Positions 7,447 through 16,265 of a stretch of 35,332 nt of DNA are shown here, in pieces. A program made the translations under genes and the position numbers. Source of the DNA: an uncultured Holosporaceae bacterium. Its GTDB lineage: Bacteria; Pseudomonadota; Alphaproteobacteria; RUG11792. Position 1 is the stretch's first letter. Every line of letters starts with the position of its first letter. The notes under the pieces are model-generated. The model made no database searches. It saw only the letters and a list, made by a program, of their open reading frames with translations, and had not been told where the DNA came from. The stretch is taken from NCBI GenBank assembly GCA_947285985.1, contig CAMYPB010000002.1:1-35332 (forward strand). Direction: 5' to 3'.

Positions 7447-8691
7447 ATGATATCGAATACATATAATTTTAAAAATCCCCTACTCAATGAATTGAATGCT
7501 CGTGGATTTTTATACCAGTTCACTGATCCTGAGGGGATTGATGATCTTTTCAATAATAATCATCCTGTGACTTTTTATGTTGGATTTGACGCAACGGCCA
7601 AGAGTTTGCATGTTGGACATCTCTTGTGGATAACTCTTGTCAATAGACTTCAAAGAGGTGGACATAATCCTATAATACTCGTTGGAGGGGGAACGAGTAA
7701 GATAGGGGATCCAACGTGGAAAGACACTCAACGTGCGATGTTAGGATATGAAACGATCCTCGAAAATATTGACGCGATCATGTTGAAATTACGTCATTTC
7801 ATAAATTTTGATAATACAAATAAAAATACAGCTCAACTCGTCAATAATGATGATTGGCTCTCGAAAATAAATTATATGGAATTCTTGAGAGATTATGGAC
7901 CATTCTTCTCGATAAATCGTATGCTTTCGATGGACAGTGTGAGCGAGAGACTCAAAAGACAACAACATCTTAGTTTCCTTGAATTTAATTATATGCTTTT
8001 GCAGGCCTATGATTTTCTTCATCTTTTTTCGCAGAAGAATTGTATGCTTGAGATTGGGGGAGCAGATCAATGGTCGAACATAATATCCGGAGTCGACCTC
8101 ATAAGACGTCTTCACAATAAGCAGACATTTGGTATGACGATCCCTCTCCTCACAAATTCAGATGGAAAAAAAATGGGGAAGACAGAAAAAGGAACAGTTT
8201 GGCTCAATGAAAATTTCACGTCTCCATTTGATTTCTGGCAGTATTGGAGAAATGTCGACGATAAAGATGTTATAAAACTATTGAAATTATTCACGGATTT
8301 AGACCTGAATACTATAGAGTCTTATTCTTCAAAGATAGGAACTCGCGAAATAAATGATGCAAAAATAATACTCGCAAACTCTATAACAGAATTCGTACAC
8401 TCCAAAGAAAACGTCGACTCTATAAATAAAACGATAAATGAACTTTTTATTAATCGTGATAATATAAATACGGATAATCTCGAGAGTGTGAAGATACGTG
8501 GATCTATGGGTATAGATCAGGCCATCGTGACATGTGGATTCGCGAAGAGTTTGAGTCAGGCAAGAAGACTCATCGAAGGAAAAGGAGTTAAAATAGACGG
8601 AAATATCATAGATTCTATAAAATACCAAATTAATGAATCATGTGTTTTGTCTGTTGGCAAGAAAAATTTCATAAAACTTGAAGTGTGTTAA
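7447..8691 (+). CDS. tyrS: Tyrosine--tRNA ligase
   Basis: Class I tyrosyl-tRNA synthetase, 414 aa, the usual alphaproteobacterial length. The HIGH-type motif is HVGH (55-58), the KMSKS-type motif is KMGKT after NSDGK (about 240), and the C-terminal S4 RNA-binding domain contains ITMGIDQ-like and SQARRLIEGKGVKIDG segments. The start at 7447 is chosen because GGAG lies 8 nt upstream and the family begins here; an earlier in-frame ATG at 7357 adds 30 unlikely residues. It attaches tyrosine to tRNA-Tyr. Confidence 0.96.
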   Translation: MISNTYNFKNPLLNELNARGFLYQFTDPEGIDDLFNNNHPVTFYVGFDATAKSLHVGHLLWITLVNRLQRGGHNPIILVGGGTSKIGDPTWKDTQRAMLGYETILENIDAIMLKLRHFINFDNTNKNTAQLVNNDDWLSKINYMEFLRDYGPFFSINRMLSMDSVSERLKRQQHLSFLEFNYMLLQAYDFLHLFSQKNCMLEIGGADQWSNIISGVDLIRRLHNKQTFGMTIPLLTNSDGKKMGKTEKGTVWLNENFTSPFDFWQYWRNVDDKDVIKLLKLFTDLDLNTIESYSSKIGTREINDAKIILANSITEFVHSKENVDSINKTINELFINRDNINTDNLESVKIRGSMGIDQAIVTCGFAKSLSQARRLIEGKGVKIDGNIIDSIKYQINESCVLSVGKKNFIKLEVC

Positions 8692-8697
8692 AAATAG

Positions 8698-8720
8698 CAC
8701 TCATTTCATGAGTTTTATGA
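8698..8720 (+). terminator. Possible weak terminator after tyrS
   Basis: ACTCAT-TTC-ATGAGT is a 6-bp stem with a 3-nt loop followed by TTTATG, 8 nt after the tyrS stop. The T-run is short, so this is tentative. Confidence 0.35.
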
Positions 8721-8834
8721 TGATATATCAAAAATTTCATTATGCGTCTTGCATCAAGAAGGTGTAGAATGAAAGTTAGATGGGGGTTTTGTTTGACCCA
8801 TTGCGTTTAGTATATTTTATATGGAGAATAATTT

Positions 8835-9095
8835 ATGATGAAGAAGTTTAGCTTATTGGCTCTCTTACTCGCAGTCTTTTCATTCAACGGATTTTCAAAT
8901 GAGAATCCTTCTGACAAACCAGCTGAAGAAAATGCAGCAGCAGTTGCATCTGATGAGAAAAAAGCTGATGACAAAAATGCAGCTACAAATGAAGAAGCTG
9001 TGAAAGAAGATAAAGAGACAAATGCTGACGAAAAAGCTGATGGCAAAAAGGTCAAAGAAGATGACAAAAAGGAAGAGAAAAAAGAAGAGAAATAA
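8835..9095 (+). CDS. Small secreted Lys/Glu/Asp/Ala-rich low-complexity protein
   Basis: 86 aa. A clear Sec signal peptide (MMKKF then a hydrophobic run to about residue 21) is followed by a tail made almost only of K, E, D, A and N, with repeated KxDDK/EEKK blocks and no cysteine or aromatic residues. The tail is probably disordered in the periplasm or outside the cell. GGAG lies 8 nt before the ATG, and a strong terminator follows, which together make it a convincing single gene. No family is recognised. The opposite strand is also open because of the biased composition, but that is a shadow. Confidence 0.8.
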   Translation: MMKKFSLLALLLAVFSFNGFSNENPSDKPAEENAAAVASDEKKADDKNAATNEEAVKEDKETNADEKADGKKVKEDDKKEEKKEEK

Positions 9096-9127
9096 TTAAT
9101 CTTCTATAACCTTTTGAAATTTGAAAG

Positions 9128-9158
9128 GCATGGTGTTGTTCGACATCATGCTTTTTTT
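9128..9158 (+). terminator. Rho-independent terminator of the small secreted protein gene
   Basis: GCATG (9128-9132) with an inner TGT/ACA pairs with CATGC (9147-9151), followed by seven T residues. Confidence 0.85.
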
Positions 9159-9182
9159 ATAGGAAAATATCACATAACAATA

Positions 9183-9212
9183 TTGACAAAGTATTATCAT
9201 GTATATCATAAT
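9183..9212 (+). promoter_or_regulatory. Probable promoter of the 436-aa secreted protein gene
   Basis: Perfect TTGACA (9183-9188), an 18-bp spacer, then CATAAT (9207-9212), about 33 bp upstream of the ATG. Confidence 0.6.
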
Positions 9213-9245
9213 ATAAATGAGAGGATTATTACATGAGTACTTGCT

Positions 9246-10556
9246 ATGCAAAAACCGTTATTATATTGTATACTGATTTCTATTATAAGTCCTGTATATA
9301 GTTCATCATCCTTTGAGAATTATATACCCCGAACATCAGATATGGATAATATCGACAATGTGACGCGTGTTGTATCATCGTATCGGGCTCCCTTTGAGAA
9401 ATATTGGGATAGCGGACTATTTATGAAGGATTCCAAACTTCAATATAGGAATGCAAAATCTTCGGAGAATACCCTCGAAAAATTGGAGCGTCTCTCCGAA
9501 AATCATTGGATATCATTGAATATGAGAAAACTTCAGAACGCAAAAAATATCGCCCTCGAAATGAAGAATATTTTTAAGAGCGGGGAATACAATAAATTCT
9601 CAATATCCGATAAAAATGCGTCCGACAAGCTCTTGGAATTGAAATTTCGATGTTGTGAACAGATTGAGATGTCTCTTCGAAATTCTCCCGATTTCGATAT
9701 AATGTCTGATATTCGGGATAATATCAATGAATCATCCTTGGAATTTGCGTGTATGTATGATATTGCGATGAACATAACGAACACACCATTATATTTCGAA
9801 TATATAACATACAATATGATAAATTCCGATATGATCATGAATAGAGGGACACGATCGATATTCCAACGGATTCTAGGCCCACGGATGAAGTTATACGATG
9901 AAATAGTCAGTACATTGAAAAATAAATATAAAACTAAGGTAGAATTTATCGAAAATGTCCTTAATATTAAGAAAAAATCCTATATGAGATACTTAAATAG
10001 TTTGGAGAATGTCATGAAGAACACCCCTTACGATCTTTATAGGACGTGTGATAGAGGACAGACGAGTGGAGGACATTATAACACGTGTATGTTCAATTCC
10101 GTGTTCTATGCCGATCAAAATGAGGAAAATATATCATCAACGAAGTGTGGATCATTGTCGAGCGGAATATCGTATGTAAACTATTTAGATTCTTTATTCA
10201 CAAAGTATAACGCATATTCTAATAATAAATCATTATTTGCACTACAGAATATAAGAAATGTTATGAACAATAATATGAATAATTCCGGGTCAGATGCGGT
10301 ATATTCCTTCGCGGGGGAAGTTGAAAATAACATGATAATACCCGGAATATTATCGACATGTTCGGCCGTTGAAACGCAATGTCATTCATTATGTTTGAAT
10401 CTCGCGATATTCCCAAAAAATGTCGTACGTCGAGTTGGGGGATCGTGTAATAGTATATTTTCATACTATGGATCGGGATATTTCGGATCAGAAAATTTCG
10501 CAATATCAACGGTTTCGTGTAGTTTATATCACGCGCAATCATTTATTCGTAGGTAG
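9246..10556 (+). CDS. Secreted protein of unknown function, cysteine-containing, 436 aa
   Basis: Not recognised. A Sec-type N-terminus (MQKPLLYCILISIISPVYS, cleavage expected about residue 19) is followed by a mostly helical, Asn/Ser-rich region (about 60-270). The C-terminal half contains about ten cysteines (CDRG, TCMF, TKCG, STCS, TQCHSLC, GSCN, VSCS), which suggests disulphide bonds in the periplasm or outside the cell. The start at 9246 is forced by a TGA just upstream in frame. The best Shine-Dalgarno site (GAGGA at 9221-9225) is better placed for an ATG at 9233 in another frame. It could be a host-interaction protein, but only its location supports that. Confidence 0.75.
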   Translation: MQKPLLYCILISIISPVYSSSSFENYIPRTSDMDNIDNVTRVVSSYRAPFEKYWDSGLFMKDSKLQYRNAKSSENTLEKLERLSENHWISLNMRKLQNAKNIALEMKNIFKSGEYNKFSISDKNASDKLLELKFRCCEQIEMSLRNSPDFDIMSDIRDNINESSLEFACMYDIAMNITNTPLYFEYITYNMINSDMIMNRGTRSIFQRILGPRMKLYDEIVSTLKNKYKTKVEFIENVLNIKKKSYMRYLNSLENVMKNTPYDLYRTCDRGQTSGGHYNTCMFNSVFYADQNEENISSTKCGSLSSGISYVNYLDSLFTKYNAYSNNKSLFALQNIRNVMNNNMNNSGSDAVYSFAGEVENNMIIPGILSTCSAVETQCHSLCLNLAIFPKNVVRRVGGSCNSIFSYYGSGYFGSENFAISTVSCSLYHAQSFIRR

Positions 10557-10653
10557 ATTCCTACAATATCGCGCGAAAAAATGTTGTACGGGGTAGATCA
10601 TGATTGTATACTTCATATCGTGTGACTCTTGCCTATCATAAAAATGTTGATAT

Positions 10654-11853
10654 ATGAAAAGTCTATCCGATCAAATACCCCGCAATATTGTTTTCCTCAG
10701 TATATCGGTTATGATGATCAATATTGCGATGTCCGTTGTTTTTGAGGGATCCGCGTTGTATCTTAAAAATAAGCTCGGAATTTCGATATTGACAATTGGA
10801 ATTATGGAGGGAGTCGTTGAAACTATATCCTATATCATACGTATTTTTTCGGGAGTATTCAGTGATTATATCGCGCGAAGAAAACCGATTATTATTTGTG
10901 GATTCATACTATTGACATTCTCCAAAATTTTGTTATACTTCTCGAATACTTTTCTTCATGTTTTTTATGCGAGGACAATCGATAGTCTGGGGCATGGAAT
11001 TCAAACGAGTCCGAGGGAGGCCATCATAAGTGAGAATGCAAATGGAAAAAATATAGGAAAATGCTATGGATTTAAACAGAGTGTCTCAGTTCTGGGATAT
11101 ACGATCGGGGGAATTCTTGGGAGTTTCGTCCTCTTCATAACAAACAATAATTTTAATATAATGTTTCTCATATCTTCAATTCCTGCCCTCCTTGGGATTT
11201 TCGTATTGACGATTTATGTCCGAGAACCGAAAAAATCTATATCAAATGCAAATAAATTTTCCATCAAATCTATAACAAAATTGGATAAAATATTTTGGAT
11301 AATTATCATAAATATATTCTTTATGATGCTTGGAAGATGCAGTGAGATATATTTCGCGATATACGCATGTGAGAAATTGTCGCTCAATTTATCGTGTGGC
11401 CCAACGATAACAATGACATACAACATTGTTTCGATCATAATCGCGTATATAACTGGGATCAACCTTGATAGATACAACAAATTTTATATATTTGGATTTT
11501 GTATATTATTCCTCCTGATCTCTCACATACTTTTTTTCATATCGTCAAATTTAATCATGTTCTATGTGGGGATATGTCTATGGGGAATACACATGGGTAT
11601 GACACACATAACGATCGCAACAATTATAAACAAATTTTCGGGATCCAATATAAAAGCGACATGCTTTGGAATATACTATTCGACGATTGCACTCTCAACT
11701 TTCATCGCGACAACTATATCGGGATTTATCGCAAATTATAATCAAAATTTAATATTTTTATATGGTATCGTTATGTCTATTCTGTCATTATGTTTATTTA
11801 TACTGTCAATGAAATTCTTCATAATACCTCAAAATTTAAAATATAATGATTGA
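10654..11853 (+). CDS. Major facilitator superfamily transporter (paralogue 1 of 3)
   Basis: Inner-membrane carrier of 399 aa with about 12 hydrophobic segments in two halves. The loop 2-3 MFS signature appears as GVFSDYIARRK (about residues 66-76), and a loop 4-5 motif reads DSLGHGIQTSPREAI (about 111-125), the GNG(I/L)QxxPR(E/D)A pattern shared by all three paralogues here. A central cytoplasmic loop rich in Lys/Ser separates the halves. Compared with paralogue 2 the signature is slightly degraded (GHG for GNG). The substrate cannot be inferred. Paralogue 2 follows after 53 bp. Confidence 0.88.
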   Translation: MKSLSDQIPRNIVFLSISVMMINIAMSVVFEGSALYLKNKLGISILTIGIMEGVVETISYIIRIFSGVFSDYIARRKPIIICGFILLTFSKILLYFSNTFLHVFYARTIDSLGHGIQTSPREAIISENANGKNIGKCYGFKQSVSVLGYTIGGILGSFVLFITNNNFNIMFLISSIPALLGIFVLTIYVREPKKSISNANKFSIKSITKLDKIFWIIIINIFFMMLGRCSEIYFAIYACEKLSLNLSCGPTITMTYNIVSIIIAYITGINLDRYNKFYIFGFCILFLLISHILFFISSNLIMFYVGICLWGIHMGMTHITIATIINKFSGSNIKATCFGIYYSTIALSTFIATTISGFIANYNQNLIFLYGIVMSILSLCLFILSMKFFIIPQNLKYND

Positions 11854-11906
11854 AAATATTTTATGTTTGCTTTAGAATTATACTTTAGGATTGATATTGG
11901 TATATC

Positions 11907-13133
11907 ATGGAATCGAAGAATAATTTTTCGCGTTTTTTGAAGGAATCCATTCCGGGAACTATCTGGGCGATTGGAATTTCGTCCCTCCTGATCAATATGG
12001 CAACGGCCGTCGTTTTTTCAGGGAGTGCGTTGTATATGAAGACAGTCCTTGGGATCGCGGTTTCGACGATCGGGACACTCGAAGCAATCGTCGAGGCAAT
12101 TGCATACGCTATCCGTATATTTTCAGGAATATTGAGCGACTATATGAAACGTCGAAAATCCCTCATGTTGATAGGATTTATATTGCTCACAATCGCAAAA
12201 CCAATCCTCGCATTTTCGACAAATATAATACAAATTTTCACGGCTCGCACTTTGGATCGTCTTGGAAACGGAATTCAAGCGAGTCCTAGAGAAGCACTCG
12301 TCGGAGATATAGCCCCAAAAAAATCGAAGGGTGCATGTTATGGATTGAGACATAGTCTGTCGGTCATAGGGTCAACTCTCGGAGGACTATTTGGAATCCT
12401 CGTCATGAAATCAACGAATAACGATTTTCAATTGATGTTTCTCCTCGCGACAATTCCTGCAATTTTCGCTGTATTTGTCATAATTTTTTTCGTTCGTGAA
12501 AAAAGAAATAACAATATAGAGGAAAATCAACAATCTAATTCGAAAAAATTTATTAGATTATCGGATCTTCCAAAACTTGGTATAAAATTCTGGATCCTTA
12601 TGATGACTGTCGGAATCCTGATGCTCGGACGTTTTAGTGAGATTTTTATATCTCTGAATGCGTGCGATAATTTCGGGTTGAATGTTGCGTATGGAACGGC
12701 CATAACCGTTGTCTATAACCTGACATCAACTCTCTCGGGATATCCCGTTGGATTGCTCTCCGATAAAATCAATAGGACAAATTTATTATTAATTGGGATC
12801 ATAATATTATTCCTCTCCCACACGACAATTTTTCTCGCAGGAAATCTCCTCACGATATTTATTGGTACTTTTCTGTGGGGTATACAAATCGGAATAACAC
12901 AGAGTATTATATCGACCCTCGTTTCGGATTATGTCCCCAAAGAATTGCGGGGTACGGGATTTGGAGTTTATTATCTCATAACTTCAATTTCAACAGCGAG
13001 CGCGAGTGTCATAGCGGGATTCTTGTCACAACATAATTCTGGAAATGAATCCATCGCATTTTTATATGGTGCAATAACAACGACAATCGCGATACTCATA
13101 TTTTTGTCCACAAGAAAAATATTGGAAAAATAA
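11907..13133 (+). CDS. Major facilitator superfamily transporter (paralogue 2 of 3)
   Basis: 408-aa inner-membrane carrier with about 12 membrane segments. The signature SDYMKRRK is at about 72-79, followed by DRLGNGIQASPREALVGDIAP (about 116-136). The sequence parallels paralogue 1 throughout (SIPGTIWAIG, FSGSALYMK, GTLEAIVEAIAYAIRIFSG), so tandem duplication is likely. The central loop (REKRNNNIEENQQSNSKK) is hydrophilic. The gene ends just before a long bidirectional hairpin that faces prfB. The substrate is unknown; small nutrients from a host are possible but not shown. Confidence 0.9.
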   Translation: MESKNNFSRFLKESIPGTIWAIGISSLLINMATAVVFSGSALYMKTVLGIAVSTIGTLEAIVEAIAYAIRIFSGILSDYMKRRKSLMLIGFILLTIAKPILAFSTNIIQIFTARTLDRLGNGIQASPREALVGDIAPKKSKGACYGLRHSLSVIGSTLGGLFGILVMKSTNNDFQLMFLLATIPAIFAVFVIIFFVREKRNNNIEENQQSNSKKFIRLSDLPKLGIKFWILMMTVGILMLGRFSEIFISLNACDNFGLNVAYGTAITVVYNLTSTLSGYPVGLLSDKINRTNLLLIGIIILFLSHTTIFLAGNLLTIFIGTFLWGIQIGITQSIISTLVSDYVPKELRGTGFGVYYLITSISTASASVIAGFLSQHNSGNESIAFLYGAITTTIAILIFLSTRKILEK

Positions 13134-13139
13134 ACAATT

Positions 13140-13175
13140 TAGTGTTCTTTTATGCTTAATTTTAAAAGAACACTA
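13140..13175. terminator. Bidirectional terminator between MFS paralogue 2 and prfB
   Basis: TAGTGTTCTTTTA (13140-13152) pairs perfectly over 13 bp with TAAAAGAACACTA (13163-13175). It lies between convergent stops only about 50 bp apart. Confidence 0.75.
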
Positions 13176-13181
13176 TTAAAA

Positions 13182-14273
13182 TTATGTCATTGAAATAGCA
13201 GCTTCCAAAAATTCTTGTATATCCCCGTCTAAAACTGCGTTTGCGTTTCCTTTTTCAACGTTCGTCCTCGAATCCTTGACCATCTGATATGGTTGCAAAA
13301 CGTATGATCGAATTTGATGTCCCCACGCAATATCCGTTTTTTCAGATGAATTTTTCATGGCTTCATTTTCTTTTTCCTGCAGTTTTAGGGCGTATAACTT
13401 CGATTTCAACATATTCATAGCAGTCGCCTTATTTTTATGCTGAGACCTATCAGTTTGACATTGCGTCACGATTCCCGATGGAATATGAGTTATACGAACT
13501 GCACTCTCTGTTTTATTGACATGTTGACCTCCTGCTCCCGACGCGCGATACACATCTATTCGAAGATCTGATTCATTGATCACGATATCGATCTTATCAT
13601 CGACCTCCGGACTAACGTATACCGATGCGAAACTCGTGTGACGACGTGCATTTGAATCGAAAGGAGAAATACGAACAAGTCTATGAACTCCCGTCTCTTT
13701 TTTGAGCCATCCATAAGCCTTCGATCCCTTGATATATATAGTCATCGATTTAACGCCCGCTTCTTCTCCATCGTTTTGGTCAGTTATTTCGATCTTATAC
13801 TTCCTTTTTTCAGCCCATCTCGAATACATACGGGCTAACATCAAGGCCCAATCTTGAGCTTCCGTTCCTCCAGCCCCCGCATTTATTTCGATATAACAAT
13901 TTAGATCATCGTGCGGAGCACTCAAAATAGATTCAATTTGAAGAGAATTTGCGCGAATTACGAGACTTTCCAATTCCTTGGAAATCTCAACGATCATATC
14001 CTCATCATTCTCACTCTCCGCAAATTCGAGGAGTTCAACATTCTCACGGAGAGACCTTTCAAGTTCGACGACAGGATCTAAAATACTCTGTTTTTTCTCC
14101 TTAGTCTTCACGATTTCAATTGCCCTTTCAGAATCGTCCCAAAAATTATCAGAATTTATCTGATTTTCAAGATCTTTCAGTCAATGCATTTCCTCATCAA
14201 AATTAATAAAATTCTTCATCAATTTTATGGACTTTTCAATTGATTCAACATTCTTCATATTTTCTGCGTTCAT
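13182..14273 (-). CDS. prfB: Peptide chain release factor 2, with an in-frame UGA at codon 31
   Basis: RF2 releases the nascent chain at UAA and UGA. The UGA-reading SPF motif (RISPFDSNARR) and the catalytic GGQ (GAGGQHVNKTESAV) are both present. With the ATG at 14273, preceded by AGGAGG at 8 nt, the gene is 363 codons, matching E. coli RF2 (365). Codon 31 (14181-14183) is TGA, and sequence on both sides is RF2-like in the same frame (LMKNFINFDEEMH, then LKDLENQINSDNFWDDSERA). The classic RF2 device is UGA with a +1 shift; here a +1 shift after CAU meets UGA one codon later, so only readthrough, reinitiation or internal start gives RF2. A GTG at 14111 would give a 309-aa form without the N-terminal helical domain. 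Confidence 0.9.
14181..14183 (-). promoter_or_regulatory. prfB: In-frame UGA within prfB, candidate recoding site
   Basis: The context on the coding strand is GAGGAAATGCAT TGA CTG AAA. A purine-rich GAGGAAA lies a few bases upstream. Alignment to other RF2 proteins puts a residue such as Arg here, so CGA to TGA is a simple origin. Whether it is read through, as autoregulation, is inference. Confidence 0.5.
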
Positions 14274-14354
14274 AACAACATACCTCCTCGTTATAAAAAA
14301 CATAAACACATAACAACATTATACAATATCATGAATAAAATCATACATTTCAAA

Positions 14355-14404
14355 GACAAAAAAAATCATGGAAGAGTCTATAAAAAAACTCTTCCCATTT
14401 TTTT
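14355..14404 (-). terminator. Rho-independent terminator of hslU
   Basis: GGAAGAGT (14370-14377) pairs with ACTCTTCC (14388-14395). On the minus strand a T-run (complement of the A-run at about 14358-14365) follows the stem. It begins right after the hslU stop. Confidence 0.85.
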
Positions 14405-15723
14405 TAGAGAATAAATTTGGAGATATCAATATCGTTCGCAAATTCTCCAACCTTATTTTTGACGTATTCTCGATCGATTTTTATAGTCTCCCCTTTCATA
14501 TATGGGGAATCGAAACTTATATCTGAGAGAACTTTCCAAAGAATCGTATTCAAACGTCTGGCCCCAATATTTTCAACATCCTCATTGATATGGGATGAAA
14601 TAGACGCAATCTCTTCTATGGCGTCATCTTCAAACTTTATATCAACCCCCTCAACGGATATCAAATGTCTCGCCTGATCGATTAGATTCATCTCAGGATC
14701 CTTGAGAATCCGTATAAAATCGTCCTTCGTCAATTTGTCGAGACTAACGCGTATAGGAAAACGTCCTTGAAGTTCCGGGAGTAAATCAGAGGGCTTCGCA
14801 ATATGAAACGCACCAGACGCAATGAAAAGTATGAAATCCGTACGAACAGGCCCATACTTCGTTGAAACAGTCGTTCCCTCGACAATAGGAAGAAGATCCC
14901 TTTGAACCCCCTCTCGACTGACCTCCCCATGACTCGATGACCCCCTCATAGAACGTCCACAAACCTTGTCTATCTCATCAATGAACACAATCCCACTATT
15001 CTCCGTTAAATTGATCGCATCCCGTATCAATCTATCGTTATCCAAAGAATTTTCAAACTCCTCATTCGAAATCGATTCGATAGCCTCAGATATCGAGACC
15101 TTCTTCAATTTCTTTTTCTTTGATCCGAAGGAATTTCCTAAAATATCCGACAAATTGAATATACCAGCCTGTCCAACCCCTGGGAGTTCGAATGATGCGC
15201 CCTTTTGATGAACATCATTATCGACGAGTTCGATTTCTATTTCCTTCTTCAAGAATTCTTCATTATCGAGGAGTGAGAAGAAATGATTTTTCGTTTCACT
15301 TGATGAAGATTTCCCTGCAAGAATATCCACAACGCGATTTCTCGCGATATTTTGGGCCTTCCCCATATTTTCTTCACGTTTAATTTTTTTGAGCATATTG
15401 ATCGAAATTTCGACGAGATCTCTTATGATCTGTTCGACATCTCGTCCAACATACCCGACCTCCGTAAATTTCGTGGCCTCAACTTTTATAAATGGGGAAC
15501 CAGACAATTTCGCAAGTCTCCTCGCGATCTCTGTTTTTCCAACGCCCGTCGCCCCGATCATGAGCATATTTTTTGGAACGATTTCCTCACGTAAATCTTG
15601 AGGAAGATTCAAACGTCTCCATCTATTTCGAAGAGCGATCGCAACGGCACGCTTCGCTTCATTTTGTCCAACTATATACTTATCTAAATATTCAACTATT
15701 TCTTTTGGGGTATGATTTATCAT
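14404..15723 (-). CDS. hslU: ATP-dependent protease ATPase subunit HslU
   Basis: AAA+ unfoldase that feeds substrates to the HslV peptidase in the cytoplasm. The 439-aa protein begins TPKEIVEYLDKYIVGQNEAKRAVAIALRNRWRR in family form. Walker A is GATGVGKT (57-64), the pore motif GYVGRDVE lies near 89-96, an I-domain insertion spans roughly 105-240, and Walker B is IVFIDEIDK (about 245). The C-terminus DISKFIL is the segment that inserts into HslV to activate it. The ATG overlaps the hslV stop (ATGA), which couples the two. Confidence 0.97.
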   Translation of the reverse strand: MINHTPKEIVEYLDKYIVGQNEAKRAVAIALRNRWRRLNLPQDLREEIVPKNMLMIGATGVGKTEIARRLAKLSGSPFIKVEATKFTEVGYVGRDVEQIIRDLVEISINMLKKIKREENMGKAQNIARNRVVDILAGKSSSSETKNHFFSLLDNEEFLKKEIEIELVDNDVHQKGASFELPGVGQAGIFNLSDILGNSFGSKKKKLKKVSISEAIESISNEEFENSLDNDRLIRDAINLTENSGIVFIDEIDKVCGRSMRGSSSHGEVSREGVQRDLLPIVEGTTVSTKYGPVRTDFILFIASGAFHIAKPSDLLPELQGRFPIRVSLDKLTKDDFIRILKDPEMNLIDQARHLISVEGVDIKFEDDAIEEIASISSHINEDVENIGARRLNTILWKVLSDISFDSPYMKGETIKIDREYVKNKVGEFANDIDISKFIL

Positions 15724-16265
15724 TTTTCTAGACTCTCTATTACTATGTTATTATTTGTGTATATACAAATCTTCGATGCTATTTCTATGGATTTTCTCGC
15801 GATTTCTATAGCGTCCATATCCGTATCGTATAGAGCCATAGAACTTGCGAGCGCAAATCCCCCGCCCGACCCTATTGAAATATAATCGTATTCAGGTTCA
15901 AGAACATCTCCCTGACCTGTTAGAACATATATATTCTCGAGATCTGCAACGATCATCATAGCCTCAAGTTTTCGAAGAATTTTATCAGTTCTCCAATCCT
16001 TTGCCAACTCAACGCACGATTTTGGAAGTTGCATATTGTTTTGTTCGAGTTTTTCTTCGAGTCTCTCGAACAATGAAAATGCATCGGCCGTTGACCCCGC
16101 AAATCCGGCCAAAACCCGTCCTTTCCCGAGTTTTCGGACTTTCCTCGCAGTTGATTTGATAACTTGTGATCCGAGAGTAACCTGTCCATCTCCCGCGATC
16201 ACAACCTTATTATTCTTTCGGACCGCAACAATCGTTGTGCCCATCATTTTTTGATTGTCAGTCAT
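15720..16265 (-). CDS. hslV: ATP-dependent protease peptidase subunit HslV
   Basis: Threonine peptidase of the proteasome-like HslVU complex, 181 aa. After a short propeptide (MTDNQKMMG) the mature N-terminus TTIVAVRKNNKVVIAGDGQVTLG begins with the nucleophile Thr10. Other conserved parts are LAGFAGSTADAFSLFERLEEKLE, VELAKDWRTDKILRKLEAMM and the Gly-rich IGSGGGFALA. The length and Gly before Thr match alphaproteobacterial HslV. It is the first gene of hslVU, and its promoter must lie in the gap shared with MFS paralogue 3. Confidence 0.97.
   Translation of the reverse strand: MTDNQKMMGTTIVAVRKNNKVVIAGDGQVTLGSQVIKSTARKVRKLGKGRVLAGFAGSTADAFSLFERLEEKLEQNNMQLPKSCVELAKDWRTDKILRKLEAMMIVADLENIYVLTGQGDVLEPEYDYISIGSGGGFALASSMALYDTDMDAIEIARKSIEIASKICIYTNNNIVIESLEK

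Noticed and set aside
8807..9067. Reverse-strand frame opposite the small secreted protein
   Set aside because: It is a shadow of the K/E/A-rich gene, giving a Ser/Phe/Ala-rich low-complexity product, while the forward gene has a signal peptide, ribosome site and terminator.
14181..14183. UGA reassigned to tryptophan in this organism
   Set aside because: UGA ends several genes in tight ATGA overlaps (hslV, cdsA, dxr) and at parS-made stops. RF2, which reads UGA, is present, and TGG is used freely for Trp.
14111..14183. Classic +1 programmed frameshift in prfB
   Set aside because: Upstream and downstream RF2-like sequence are in the same frame, and a +1 shift after the codon before UGA hits another UGA one codon later.
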